Positions 19,618 through 28,984 of a stretch of DNA of 64,000 nucleotides are shown here, piece after piece; the first letter of the stretch is position 1; every line of letters starts with the position of its first letter. A model generated the notes under the pieces. That model searched no databases, had not been told where the DNA came from, and was given only the letters and a program-made list of their open reading frames with translations. Source of the stretch: Butyrivibrio sp. MB2005 (GTDB lineage Bacteria > Bacillota > Clostridia > Lachnospirales > Lachnospiraceae); contig NZ_AUJP01000004.1 in assembly GCF_000424285.1 (NCBI RefSeq), forward strand, positions 1 through 64,000. The letters run 5' to 3'. Position numbers and translations under genes: made by a program.

Positions 19618-20043
19618 ATGAGTAATATCAAGAATTGTGCCAGATGCGGTAAGATGTTCAATTACATTGCAGGCGAAGTGATATGTGATGCCTGCAAGAA
19701 AGAGATTGAGGAGAAATTCCAGGAAGTTAAGAAGTATATCGAAGAAAATCCCGGAAGCGGCCTTAAGCAGATTTCTGAAGATTGCGAAGTTGCTACAAAA
19801 CAGCTTAAGAAGTGGATTCTTGAAGAGAGACTCATGTTTACAGAGAATTCACCCATTCAGATTACCTGTGAGAACTGTGGAGCAAGGATTCAGACAGGAA
19901 GACTTTGCGCAAAGTGCAAGGCTACTGTTACCAATGCACTGAATGCTACGGTTCAGCAGCGTCAGCAGGCTTTGGCAGCAGAACTTGCCAAGAAGCAGAA
20001 GCCTTCTGATTCAACCTCAGGAATGAAGTTCCTGAAGACGTGA
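19618..20043 (+). CDS. yvyF: YvyF-like flagellar-region zinc-ribbon protein
   Basis: A 141-residue protein that matches the YvyF family found beside comF and flgM in Firmicutes. Features: N-terminal zinc ribbon (C7, C10, C23, C26), a helical middle that resembles a winged helix (VKKYIEENPGSGLKQISEDCEV), then a second cysteine set (CENCGARI, CAKCK). The tail is Gln/Ala/Lys-rich and probably disordered. The family is linked to flagellar gene clusters but has no settled biochemical role. AGGAGG lies 5 nt before the start. Confidence 0.8.
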   Translation: MSNIKNCARCGKMFNYIAGEVICDACKKEIEEKFQEVKKYIEENPGSGLKQISEDCEVATKQLKKWILEERLMFTENSPIQITCENCGARIQTGRLCAKCKATVTNALNATVQQRQQALAAELAKKQKPSDSTSGMKFLKT

Positions 20044-20050
20044 GGAGATT

Positions 20051-20440
20051 ATGCTAAACGAGGAGCGAGTGATCCTGATGACCAGGATGGCTGCATATCA
20101 GCAGCATGAGGGGAAAAAGAATAACGCAATAAATACATACTTTCGCAGCGACTATGTTGGATTTCAGGTACTTAAATCAATCTTGAGTGCCACTATTGTA
20201 TATCTGATACTGGTCGCTGCCTATGTGATGTATCATTTTTCTGATGTATTACAGGATATTTATAATACGGACATTATGGCTACAGCCAAGAAATATCTTG
20301 TGTACTACATTGCTCTTGTAGTTATATATTCAGTGATTTCGTTCATCATATATTCCATCCGGTATCGTAAGATGCGTGGAAGCATGAGGGCATATTACGG
20401 CTGCCTCAAAAAATTAGGAAGAATGTACGAAAAGGAATAA
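20051..20440 (+). CDS. Small membrane protein of unknown function
   Basis: A 129-residue protein with a polar N-terminus (about 1-38) and two membrane helices at about 40-62 (VLKSILSATIVYLILVAAYV) and 84-106 (YLVYYIALVVIYSVISFIIY), then a basic cytoplasmic tail (RYRKMRGSMRAYYGCLKKL). I do not recognise the family. It starts 7 nt after yvyF and ends 4 nt before another membrane gene, in the same operon as cdaA. The tight spacing suggests a joint role with the next gene. Confidence 0.75.
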   Translation: MLNEERVILMTRMAAYQQHEGKKNNAINTYFRSDYVGFQVLKSILSATIVYLILVAAYVMYHFSDVLQDIYNTDIMATAKKYLVYYIALVVIYSVISFIIYSIRYRKMRGSMRAYYGCLKKLGRMYEKE

Positions 20441-20444
20441 TAAA

Positions 20445-21410
20445 ATGACGTCTTTACTTGAACTACGAGAATATATCAAGAGTTTCTATATAAAATTTGA
20501 AATCTATATTACCTATGTCTGGAAGTTTTTTCTTGCACTGATGGCCTTCACAATGATAGGCAACAAGATCGGATATCAGACTAGTCTCATGAAGCTGCCA
20601 ATTCTTTTGATGGCTTCTTTGTTGTGTTCAATAATGCCGTCGAATTTCATGGTTTTGTTGTCAACAGGCTTTATACTTGCGCATTTATATAAGCTTTCAC
20701 TTCCCTGTGCGGTAGTGGCACTTATTGTTTTTCTTATGATGTTTCTTCTGTATTTCAGATTTTCACCGAAGGACACTCTCGCAGTAATGCTTACACCAAT
20801 GGCTTTTTATTTGGGACTTCCCTATGTGATGCCCATAGCTCTTGGACTTCTCGGATCACCCGTATCCATTATTTCCATGTCATTTGGTGTCATCGTAGCT
20901 TTTATGATTTCATACTTTTCGGGGAATGCAACTGCGCTTACTGCGTCTGATATGGAGGCTAAGGCTACTCAGTTCCAGGCTATCATATCCGAGCTTCTTG
21001 CCAATAAGCAGATGTGGATGTATGTGGCATGCTTTGCACTTACCCTTGCGGTTGTTTACATTATCAGAAGAATGTCTGTCGATTATTCCTGGACAATTGC
21101 CATCATCGCAGGTGCCATCACAGATGTGATTGCTCTTCTTATAGCTGATCTTATCTATACTACAGAGCTTTCATTCCTTGGCATTATACTTAAGTCCATA
21201 ATCGCAGTGCTTATACTTTTTGTTATTCAGTTCTTTGCATTTAATCTGGACTACACCAGAATTGAGAAAGTCCAGTTTGAGGATGATGAATATTATTATT
21301 ATGTAAAAGCGGTTCCGAAGGTTTCGGTTTCAACTCCGGCTCCGCAGGTAAAAAAGATTAACCAGTCAAACGTTAGTCGTGATTACAGAGGTAGAGACAG
21401 AGGCGAGTGA
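20445..21410 (+). CDS. Multi-pass membrane protein of unknown function upstream of cdaA
   Basis: A 321-residue protein with about eight hydrophobic segments between residues 20 and 270 and a charged cytoplasmic tail of about 50 residues (FEDDEYYYYVKAVPKVSV..., ending in arginine-rich RDYRGRDRGE). I do not recognise the family. It ends 6 nt before cdaA, the diadenylate cyclase gene, and starts 4 nt after a two-helix protein. Position suggests a membrane partner in envelope homeostasis or c-di-AMP control; that is inference only. Confidence 0.75.
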   Translation: MTSLLELREYIKSFYIKFEIYITYVWKFFLALMAFTMIGNKIGYQTSLMKLPILLMASLLCSIMPSNFMVLLSTGFILAHLYKLSLPCAVVALIVFLMMFLLYFRFSPKDTLAVMLTPMAFYLGLPYVMPIALGLLGSPVSIISMSFGVIVAFMISYFSGNATALTASDMEAKATQFQAIISELLANKQMWMYVACFALTLAVVYIIRRMSVDYSWTIAIIAGAITDVIALLIADLIYTTELSFLGIILKSIIAVLILFVIQFFAFNLDYTRIEKVQFEDDEYYYYVKAVPKVSVSTPAPQVKKINQSNVSRDYRGRDRGE

Positions 21411-21416
21411 ATTTAA

Positions 21417-22298
21417 ATGCAACAGATAGGATTTTTCCTTGAAAATAATCTGACCAGCTTGCATATGCCGACAGTGAGAGCTCTCGACGTCATTGAGATG
21501 TTGATCATAGCTTTCCTGATCTATCATATTTTGGTTTGGGCGAAAACAACGAGACTATGGTCCCTTCTAAAAGGGGTCGTAGTTATTATTGTGTTTATCG
21601 TTATTGCGGCAGCCTTCAATATGACCACTATTTTGTGGATCGTACAGAATGTATTCGGAATTGCCGTAACAGCCATGGTTGTCATCCTGCAGCCTGAGCT
21701 GCGAAAAGCACTTGAAGGAATCGGAAGGAGAAATTTTTTCCACGGACTGTTCAATTTTTCAGAAGCAACTGAAGAAGGCAGGTTTTCGGACAAGACCATA
21801 AATGAGATAGTAAGAGCATGCGTTGAGATGGCCAAGGTCAGAACAGGTGCCCTTATTGTTATAGAGCAGCTTTCATCACTTAGTGAATATGAGCGCACAG
21901 GTATTGATGTGGATGGCATAGTTACAAGTCAGCTCCTTATCAATATTTTTGAGCATAACACACCGCTTCATGATGGTGCAGTTATCATAAGGGGCGACAG
22001 GATCACATCAGCCACATGTTACCTTCCGCTTTCAGACAATATGGAATTGGGAAAAGAGCTTGGAACAAGACACCGTGCAGGCGTTGGCGTATCTGAGGTT
22101 ACAGATTCTCTGACTATCATAGTTTCTGAGGAGACAGGTAAGATCAGCGTGGCTTATATGGGTGAGCTTGAGAGAGCTCTCGACAGTGATGCTCTCAAAG
22201 AGAGACTCAGACAGATTCAGAATAAGGCAGCTGATGGTAAAAAGGATAAAAAGAAAAAGATAATGCCGGGCAAAAAGGGGAAAGGAAAGGCGAAATGA
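21417..22298 (+). CDS. cdaA: Diadenylate cyclase CdaA
   Basis: Makes the second messenger c-di-AMP from two ATP at the membrane. The 293-residue protein has three N-terminal membrane helices (about 25-95) and a DAC domain with the catalytic DGA motif at 186-188 and the RHR motif at 218-220. The Lys-rich tail (KKDKKKKIMPGKKGKGKAK) is unusual in its charge density and could bind nucleic acid or phospholipid. Its stop overlaps the cdaR start by four bases, and glmM follows: the conserved cdaA-cdaR-glmM operon, in which both partners modulate the cyclase. Confidence 0.96.
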   Translation: MQQIGFFLENNLTSLHMPTVRALDVIEMLIIAFLIYHILVWAKTTRLWSLLKGVVVIIVFIVIAAAFNMTTILWIVQNVFGIAVTAMVVILQPELRKALEGIGRRNFFHGLFNFSEATEEGRFSDKTINEIVRACVEMAKVRTGALIVIEQLSSLSEYERTGIDVDGIVTSQLLINIFEHNTPLHDGAVIIRGDRITSATCYLPLSDNMELGKELGTRHRAGVGVSEVTDSLTIIVSEETGKISVAYMGELERALDSDALKERLRQIQNKAADGKKDKKKKIMPGKKGKGKAK

Positions 22299-23587
22299 AG
22301 AAGTTCAATTTGACAGCCAACTGGGGCCTAAAGATTGCTTCGCTGCTCTTTGCCGCTTTACTTTGGTTCCTGGTTACAAATATCAATGATCCGGTAGATT
22401 CGGTCAGATTCAGTAATATATCCGTACAGCTACGGAATGCCAACAGCATTACCGATGAAAACAAGGTGTACGAGATACTTGAGGATTCCGATCTTCTATC
22501 TACCGTTACTGTTTATGCTCCAAGGTCAATTGTTGATTCACTTAACAGAGATAATATTGTGGCTGTTGCGGATCTTGAGGAGACCAAAAGCGTTGATGGT
22601 GCTTATGAAGTTCAGATTCAGCTTTCCACCAATAAGTACAGCAATCAGATACAGAGCATTGCCGGAAGCAGCGATAAGGTGCTTCTGAATATCGAGAATC
22701 GCGCTTCAAAGACAATCGCCATTTCTGCGGCTACAACAGGTAGCTTGACTGATGGGTATATAATTGGAGATGTTGTTACTGATCAGAACCAGATCAGAAT
22801 CACGGGAGCAGAATCTGTAGTTGGAAGTGTTGCCACAGCATCGGTTAATGTAGAGGTTACTGGTTATACCACCAACATCGGAACCAATGCCGAGATTCAT
22901 CTTTATGATGCAGACGGTGAGGAGATTCCGAAGGATAATCTGAAGCTCAGCAGTACATCGGTAGGTGTTAATGTAACTATCCTTGCTACAAAGAGAGTAC
23001 CTGTAATTTATCAGGTTTCAGGAGTTGCAGCTGATGGTTATGCTGCTACAGGAGAAGTTGAAGCCAATCCGGAATCAGTTCTCCTTGCAGGCAGACAGTC
23101 GGTGCTTAACAAGATTGAAGAAATCATTGTAGCAGATACATCACTTGATATTACAGGACTTACAGGAGACCTTACAGCTACCATAGATCTGTCCGGATAT
23201 CTGCCCGGCAACGTATCATTTGGTGATGAGGACTTCAACGGAATAGCTACAGTTGTTGCACATATCGAAGCAACCCTTGAAAATGAGCTCGAGATACCTT
23301 TTGGTCAGGTAGAGCTTATGAATGTTCCTGAAGGCTATCAGGCAGAGATAGTATCAGATGAAACTGAGAGCTTTAAAATCAAGATAAAAGGACTTGAGGC
23401 AACAATCAGAGGAACAAGAGCCTCTGAGGTTACAGGAACAATAGATGTTTCAAGTCTCACAGATGACGCAGAGGATCAGGATGATCTGTCCGGAGAGTAT
23501 AGTGCGACTATTGCACTTTCACTGCCCGGTGGTGTGACCACAAGTGATTCTGCGGAAGTAACAGTCAGATTGACTAAAGAAGAGTAA
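22295..23587 (+). CDS. cdaR: CdaA regulatory protein CdaR (YbbR domains)
   Basis: A 430-residue extracytoplasmic protein with one N-terminal membrane helix (about 9-28, GLKIASLLFAALLWFLVTNI) followed by four YbbR-like beta domains of about 85-95 residues each. Within them the TVTVYAPRSIVDSL, RITGAESVVGSV and VLLAGRQSVLNKI segments are the family repeats. CdaR binds CdaA through the membrane and tunes c-di-AMP output. Coupled to cdaA by an ATGA overlap and 14 nt ahead of glmM. Confidence 0.93.
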   Translation: MKKFNLTANWGLKIASLLFAALLWFLVTNINDPVDSVRFSNISVQLRNANSITDENKVYEILEDSDLLSTVTVYAPRSIVDSLNRDNIVAVADLEETKSVDGAYEVQIQLSTNKYSNQIQSIAGSSDKVLLNIENRASKTIAISAATTGSLTDGYIIGDVVTDQNQIRITGAESVVGSVATASVNVEVTGYTTNIGTNAEIHLYDADGEEIPKDNLKLSSTSVGVNVTILATKRVPVIYQVSGVAADGYAATGEVEANPESVLLAGRQSVLNKIEEIIVADTSLDITGLTGDLTATIDLSGYLPGNVSFGDEDFNGIATVVAHIEATLENELEIPFGQVELMNVPEGYQAEIVSDETESFKIKIKGLEATIRGTRASEVTGTIDVSSLTDDAEDQDDLSGEYSATIALSLPGGVTTSDSAEVTVRLTKEE

Positions 23588-23601
23588 TTTTTGGAGGTAG
23601 T

Positions 23602-24951
23602 ATGTCTAGATTATTTGGTACAGATGGAGTAAGAGGCGTAGCTAATGATGAGCTTACACCACTTCTTGCTATGCAGCTTGGACAGGCAGGAGCTTATGTT
23701 CTGTCTAAGGAGAATAAGCATAAACCCACTATTATGGTTGGATGCGATACAAGATTGTCAGGTGATATGCTTGCTGCAGCACTTATGGCAGGCGCATGCT
23801 CAGTAGGAGCTAACGTAGTTAACGTAGGAGTTCTTCCGACTCCCGCAGTTGCTTATCTTACCAAGAAGTACAGGGTAGATGCAGGTGTTGTTATCTCAGC
23901 ATCACATAACCCTATGGAATTCAACGGTATCAAATTCTTTGACGGACAGGGCTTTAAGCTTCCCGATGCCATGGAGGATGAGATTGAAGAGCTTATCCGC
24001 AACAATATGGAAGGCGTTAAGATGCCTACAGGAGCAGGCATTGGTAAGATCAAGAACCGTCCCGATGCAAAAGAAGAGTATATAAATCACAACCTTCACT
24101 GTGTTGATGTTCACCTCGACGGCTTTAAGATTGTAATGGACTGTGCTGAAGGCGCCAGCTCATATACTTCTGTTGAGACCTTGAGACAGACAGGAGCTGA
24201 TGTTATCGCTATTCACACCAATCCCGACGGAACCAACATCAATGCCAACTGTGGTTCCACTCACATGGAAGAGCTTATGGGCCGCGTAGTTACAGAAAAG
24301 GCTGACATCGGTCTTGCTTTTGACGGTGACGCTGACAGATTCCTTGCTGTTGATGAAAACGGTAAGATGGTCGACGGTGATGAGATTATGGCTATCATCG
24401 GAAAGCACATGAAGGATAACGGCGAGCTCAGGAATAATACTGTGGTTGCTACAGTAATGAGTAACCTGGGATTTTTCAAGATGGGTGAGCGCGAAGGCAT
24501 CACTATTGAGAAGACTAAGGTTGGAGACAGATATGTTCTTGAGAGAATGAAAGAGATTGGTGCGAACCTTGGCGGTGAGCAGTCAGGACATATCATTTTC
24601 CTTGATGATAATACTACAGGAGACGGACTTCTCTCTGCCCTTCACCTGCTTAAGGTTATGAAGGATACAGGCAAGAAGCTTTCACAGCTTGCATCTGTCA
24701 TGGAGGTTATGCCTCAGGCACTTTACAATGCTACTGTGCCTACACATAAGAAGGATCACTACATGGAGTATCCTGAAATTGCAGATGCAATCGATGCTCT
24801 TGAGATGAAATTTGCCGGAGACGGAAGAGTTCTCATCAGACCGTCAGGCACAGAACCCCTTGTCCGCGTAATGATCGAGGGCAAGGATCAGAAGATAATT
24901 GAAGAAGAAGCAAAGAAACTGGCTGAGCTTATACAGAATGTAATGCTCTGA
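23602..24951 (+). CDS. glmM: Phosphoglucosamine mutase
   Basis: Converts glucosamine-6-phosphate to glucosamine-1-phosphate for UDP-GlcNAc and thus peptidoglycan synthesis. The 449-residue length is standard. The active phosphoserine is S101 in VISASHNPMEFNG, the Mg site is DGDADR near residue 240, the sugar loop is GGEQSGH, and the phosphate-binding loop is RPSGTEPLVRVM near the C-terminus. GGAGG precedes the ATG. In other Firmicutes GlmM binds and inhibits CdaA, which fits this operon. Confidence 0.97.
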   Translation: MSRLFGTDGVRGVANDELTPLLAMQLGQAGAYVLSKENKHKPTIMVGCDTRLSGDMLAAALMAGACSVGANVVNVGVLPTPAVAYLTKKYRVDAGVVISASHNPMEFNGIKFFDGQGFKLPDAMEDEIEELIRNNMEGVKMPTGAGIGKIKNRPDAKEEYINHNLHCVDVHLDGFKIVMDCAEGASSYTSVETLRQTGADVIAIHTNPDGTNINANCGSTHMEELMGRVVTEKADIGLAFDGDADRFLAVDENGKMVDGDEIMAIIGKHMKDNGELRNNTVVATVMSNLGFFKMGEREGITIEKTKVGDRYVLERMKEIGANLGGEQSGHIIFLDDNTTGDGLLSALHLLKVMKDTGKKLSQLASVMEVMPQALYNATVPTHKKDHYMEYPEIADAIDALEMKFAGDGRVLIRPSGTEPLVRVMIEGKDQKIIEEEAKKLAELIQNVML

Positions 24952-24968
24952 TTATAAAAGGTTATACT

Positions 24969-25232
24969 ATGGTTACTAGAAAAGTTGTTATTAAGAACCC
25001 TACAGGTCTGCACCTTAGACCTGCCGGGAATTTATGTAAAGTCGCGATGAACTACAAATCGCATATCACATTTATGTATGGTCCCAACTCTGCTAATGCA
25101 AAGAGTGTGCTTAGTGTACTTGGAGCTTGTATTAAGTGTGGAGATGAGCTTGAATTCAAATGTGAAGGCCCTGATGAGCAGGAAGCACTTGATGCTCTTG
25201 TAGCTGCTATAGAGAGTGGTCTTGGAGAATAA
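24969..25232 (+). CDS. HPr-family phosphocarrier protein
   Basis: An 87-residue HPr-like protein. Both regulatory sites are present: H15 in GLHLRPA, phosphorylated by enzyme I, and S46 in NAKSVLSVLG, the HprK target. The residue after the histidine is Leu rather than the usual Ala, a mild deviation. Presence of H15 argues for HPr rather than Crh. It lies 17 nt after glmM, so carbon supply signals and amino-sugar synthesis may be co-expressed. A second, canonical HPr elsewhere in the genome cannot be excluded. Confidence 0.85.
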   Translation: MVTRKVVIKNPTGLHLRPAGNLCKVAMNYKSHITFMYGPNSANAKSVLSVLGACIKCGDELEFKCEGPDEQEALDALVAAIESGLGE

Positions 25233-25247
25233 TATTTTTGAAATTTG

Positions 25248-25271
25248 ACGGACGGCAGCTTTGTCGTCCGT
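25248..25271 (+). terminator. Weak hairpin between HPr gene and rfbD
   Basis: ACGGACG/CGTCCGT form a 7-bp perfect stem with a 10-nt loop. No T-run follows (ATAGTTTG), so it is at best an inefficient terminator or an RNA processing/stability element at the border between the cdaA operon and the glycan cluster. Confidence 0.35.
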
Positions 25272-25296
25272 ATAGTTTGAATCGAAAGGGTAAGAT

Positions 25297-26178
25297 ATGA
25301 AAAAGCTTATAGTTACAGGTTGTAATGGACAGTTAGGAAGAGCCATAAATCTTGAGCTTGGTAAGTCAGGAGAGTATGAGCTGGTAAATACTGATGTATT
25401 TGAAGGCGAGGGTATAACTCCCCTTGACATCACAAATGTTGATAAGGTTGCAGGTCTCGTAAGAGAGGTAAAGCCCTACGCTATTATCAACTGCGCTGCA
25501 TATACTGCTGTTGATGCACAGGAGAAGGATGTTGATCTGGCATATAAGATCAATGCCATCGGTCCCAGAAACCTTGCTATAGCATCAAGTGAAGTTGGTG
25601 CAAAGCTTGTGCATGTTTCAACCGATTATGTTTTTGCGGGAAACGGAACACGTCCTTATACAGAGTTTGATCAGACGGGCCCTGTCAGCAAGTATGGTAT
25701 TACCAAGCTTGCCGGAGAGCAGTTTGTTGAGAAATTCGCAAGCAGATATTTCACCATCAGAACAGCATGGCTTTACGGTGATGGTAAGAATTTTGTTAAG
25801 ACTATGATGGGGCTTTCTGAGAAGCTTGATGAAGTAAGCGTTGTATGCGATCAGCTTGGAACACCTACAAGCACCTACGAGCTTGCAAGAGCGATTCATT
25901 TCCTTCTTGAAACAGAGAACTACGGTCTTTTCCATGGTACCTGTGAAGGAGATACCAACTGGGCTGATTTCACAGAGGAGATTTTCCGCATCGCCGGAAA
26001 GAGCACACATGTTAATCATGTTACAAGTGCTGAGTACGCTCAGAAGAATCCTCAGGCTGCACCGAGACCGGCATATTCAATTCTTGAGAACTATATGCTT
26101 AAGCTTACTTCCGATTTCATGTTTGCTGACTGGCACGATGCAATTGAGAAATACATGAAGGAATACATCTTAAAATAA
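25297..26178 (+). CDS. rfbD: dTDP-4-dehydrorhamnose reductase
   Basis: Last step of dTDP-L-rhamnose synthesis: NAD(P)H reduction of dTDP-4-keto-rhamnose. The 293-residue SDR enzyme shows the Rossmann motif VTGCNGQLGRA at the N-terminus, INCAAYTAVDAQEKD, STDYVFAGNG and the YGITK catalytic Tyr/Lys pair. RfbA, RfbB and RfbC are not in the window. It opens the surface-polysaccharide cluster; a good AAAGG site precedes the start. Confidence 0.93.
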   Translation: MKKLIVTGCNGQLGRAINLELGKSGEYELVNTDVFEGEGITPLDITNVDKVAGLVREVKPYAIINCAAYTAVDAQEKDVDLAYKINAIGPRNLAIASSEVGAKLVHVSTDYVFAGNGTRPYTEFDQTGPVSKYGITKLAGEQFVEKFASRYFTIRTAWLYGDGKNFVKTMMGLSEKLDEVSVVCDQLGTPTSTYELARAIHFLLETENYGLFHGTCEGDTNWADFTEEIFRIAGKSTHVNHVTSAEYAQKNPQAAPRPAYSILENYMLKLTSDFMFADWHDAIEKYMKEYILK

Positions 26179-26192
26179 GGGAGAGACAGTGA

Positions 26193-27974
26193 ATGCTGTC
26201 GGTTTTACTTAACTGGATTTATGTAATAGTAACTACATATATTTGGGGATTCGCAATATTACAGTCTGTCGTAAATAATCCTCATATGTTCACTTTTAAA
26301 GGTAAAAAGCAGAGCATATATGAGGTTAGGTATCATGAGAGTTATCTTATTGCGGGTATAATAGCTGCGACTTCTTATGCGCAGCTTTTTAGTATTGTTT
26401 ATAAAGTGGGCATCATTGCCAATATTCTATATATTGGCATTTGCCTGCTTATTGTTTTTTTGAAAAAGGATAAACTTTTTTCAAGTTTAACGGACCTATT
26501 TTCAAAGCTGGCTGACAGAAAAATAGTAGTAATCTATGCTGTTATAACGCTGGTTCTTGCTTATGCAACCTCCCACGGTCTTATGCATTATGACACCGAT
26601 CTGTATCACGCTCAGGCCATCAGATGGATTGAGGAATACGGTGTAATAAAAGGTCTTGGCAATCTGCATCTGCGACTTGGCTATAACAGCTCTTCTTTTG
26701 CGCTTTCTGCGCTTTTTAGTATGAGCTTCATGGGACAATCCCTTCATACCATGGCAGGTTATTTTGCGCTGCTCCTTGCGATAAAGTGTGCGGATATCGT
26801 GCAGATAGTGAGAAGGCGCTATCCTATACTTCCTGATTTTGCAAGGATTCTTGCGATCTATTATCTGTTCACAATATTTGATGAGATGGTATCACCTGCG
26901 TCCGATTATTACATGACTACGCTGGTGTTCTACATAGTGATCCACTGGCTTGATCTTTACTCGATTCATGAAAGATCCTTTTTGCCACATGCGTTTTTGA
27001 GTATGACTGCGTTGTATGCAGCAACCATAAAGTTGTCGGCAGCTCCGCTGTTTTTACTGGCGATCTATCCGATCCACAGACTGATTACCAGAAGGAAATC
27101 AGGGGCAGTAAGACCTATCCTGTACTTTGTGCTTATAGGATTCTTTATTTCTTTCCCTTTTGTACTTAGGAGTATGATTCTGACAGGGTGGTTGGTTTAT
27201 CCATTTACGGCGATTGATATTTTTACGGTTGCCTGGAAGGTGCCAATTGACAGGGCTGTTTCGGATGCCCATGAGATAATTGCATACGGCAGAGGCTTTA
27301 CAAATGTGGCAGATTACGCAGTACCATTTAAGGAATGGTTTCCTGGATGGGTGTCATCCCTTGGGACCTTCAACAAACTGATGCTACTTCTTGATACTCT
27401 TTGCCTTCCTGTTTATGCAGGCTGCTGTATATATTATATGCTTGTGGGCAGAACATCCGGGAAAGGAAAAGGCGGAAGCAATGTATTTAAGCTAAGTCAC
27501 AGGAAGGCGGTGGCTCTATCTGATTTCCTGTTTTTGGAAGGCATCGCCTATTTATCACTTTGCTACTGGCTTTTCTCATCTCCGCTTATCAGATATGGAT
27601 GTGTTTATCTCTGGCTTCCTGCTGTGATACTTATAGGGCGGTTTGCATGTTTTATCTATGACAGGATGGGACTTGCGAAATATGAGTACATGCACAAGGC
27701 TGTGTTTGCGCTGTTTGTACTTTTCATAACCTATAAGAGCATTTATTTCGGAATTGAGGATGCCCGCAGATTCAATCCTTCATACCTTGTAAAGCAGCAG
27801 GATTACAATAGCTATGAGGTAGAGGAAAAGGAGATTTCAGGAATTGCCTTCTACTATCCTGTAAGCGGTGACAGAACAGGTTATGATGCGTTTCCGTCAG
27901 CGCCGAGTCTTGACGGGTTTAAGCTCATAGGAAGCGATATCCGTGCCGGCTTTGAGCCGGCAGATCCCGGGTAA
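26193..27974 (+). CDS. Multi-pass membrane protein, GT-C-like
   Basis: A 593-residue integral membrane protein with at least ten hydrophobic helices. Motif HYDTDLYHAQAIRWIEEYG near residues 130-150 and the following GNLHLRLGYNSSSF resemble acidic loop motifs of large bacterial GT-C-like proteins in polysaccharide loci; I cannot assign a reaction. A short soluble tail follows the last helix. It begins 15 nt after rfbD with GGGAG upstream. It may use a polyprenyl-phosphate sugar made by the GtrB-like enzyme two genes on; that is inference. Confidence 0.7.
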   Translation: MLSVLLNWIYVIVTTYIWGFAILQSVVNNPHMFTFKGKKQSIYEVRYHESYLIAGIIAATSYAQLFSIVYKVGIIANILYIGICLLIVFLKKDKLFSSLTDLFSKLADRKIVVIYAVITLVLAYATSHGLMHYDTDLYHAQAIRWIEEYGVIKGLGNLHLRLGYNSSSFALSALFSMSFMGQSLHTMAGYFALLLAIKCADIVQIVRRRYPILPDFARILAIYYLFTIFDEMVSPASDYYMTTLVFYIVIHWLDLYSIHERSFLPHAFLSMTALYAATIKLSAAPLFLLAIYPIHRLITRRKSGAVRPILYFVLIGFFISFPFVLRSMILTGWLVYPFTAIDIFTVAWKVPIDRAVSDAHEIIAYGRGFTNVADYAVPFKEWFPGWVSSLGTFNKLMLLLDTLCLPVYAGCCIYYMLVGRTSGKGKGGSNVFKLSHRKAVALSDFLFLEGIAYLSLCYWLFSSPLIRYGCVYLWLPAVILIGRFACFIYDRMGLAKYEYMHKAVFALFVLFITYKSIYFGIEDARRFNPSYLVKQQDYNSYEVEEKEISGIAFYYPVSGDRTGYDAFPSAPSLDGFKLIGSDIRAGFEPADPG

Positions 27975-28041
27975 GTGGAAATAAATGCGAAAATAAGGTA
28001 AAATAATGTGTTGAATTATTTTTATATGGAGAAATACAGAT

Positions 28042-28983
28042 ATGGAAAAGAATGCAAAAATATATGTAGCAGGACATCGCGGAATGGTTGGCTCAGCTAT
28101 TGTAAGAGAGCTTGAGAAGCAGGGCTATACTAATATAATCACACGTACTCATAAGGAGCTTGATCTTACAAGACAGGATCAGGTTGAAGAGTTCTTTGCA
28201 AAGGAGAAGCCTGAGTATGTGTTCCTTGCAGCTGCTAAGGTTGGCGGAATTGAAGCTAATCAGAGTGCGCTTGCAGATTTCATGTATGACAACATGATCC
28301 TTGAGATGAACGTTATTAACGCAGCTTGGAGAAATGGCTGTAAGAAGCTTGAATTCCTTGGTTCATCATGTATCTATCCCAGAATGGCACCTCAGCCCAT
28401 GAAGGAGAGCTGCCTTCTTACAAGCGAGCTTGAGAAGACCAATGAAGCTTATGCACTTGCCAAGATATCAGGTCTTAAATACTGCGAGTTCCTGAACAGA
28501 CAGTACGGAACAGATTATATCTCAGTAATGCCTACAAACCTTTATGGTCCAAACGATAACTATCATCCTACACATTCTCATGTTCTTCCTGCTATGCTCA
28601 GAAGATTCCATGAGGCTAAGGAGGCAGGACTTGAAAAGGTAACCTGCTGGGGTGACGGATCACCTTTAAGGGAGTTCCTCTATGTTGATGATCTTGCTAA
28701 CCTGTGTGTATTCCTTATGAATAACTACAGCGGTAATGAGACAGTCAATGCCGGAACGGGTAAAGAGCTCACTATTAAAGAGCTTGCTGAGACCATCGCT
28801 AAGGTTGTTGGTTATGAAGGTGAGATTGAGTGGGATGCTACAAAGCCCAACGGAACACCCAGAAAGCTTCTTGATGTGTCTAAGGCAGCAGGACTTGGCT
28901 GGACATATAAGACAGAGCTTGAAGATGGTATTAGACTTGCATACGACGATTTCCTTAATAATCCAATGAGAGCGGAGAGATAA
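28042..28983 (+). CDS. fcl: GDP-L-fucose synthase
   Basis: Epimerises and reduces GDP-4-keto-6-deoxymannose to GDP-L-fucose. The 313-residue SDR has [11 protein letters not shown] at the N-terminus, the LGSSCIYPR substrate block, the YALAK catalytic Tyr/Lys pair near residue 135-140, and [13 protein letters not shown], all typical of Fcl/WcaG. The dehydratase Gmd is not in the window. Only 1 nt separates it from the next gene. It indicates fucose, or a derivative, in the surface glycan. Confidence 0.93.
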   Translation: MEKNAKIYVAGHRGMVGSAIVRELEKQGYTNIITRTHKELDLTRQDQVEEFFAKEKPEYVFLAAAKVGGIEANQSALADFMYDNMILEMNVINAAWRNGCKKLEFLGSSCIYPRMAPQPMKESCLLTSELEKTNEAYALAKISGLKYCEFLNRQYGTDYISVMPTNLYGPNDNYHPTHSHVLPAMLRRFHEAKEAGLEKVTCWGDGSPLREFLYVDDLANLCVFLMNNYSGNETVNAGTGKELTIKELAETIAKVVGYEGEIEWDATKPNGTPRKLLDVSKAAGLGWTYKTELEDGIRLAYDDFLNNPMRAER

Positions 28984-28984
28984 G

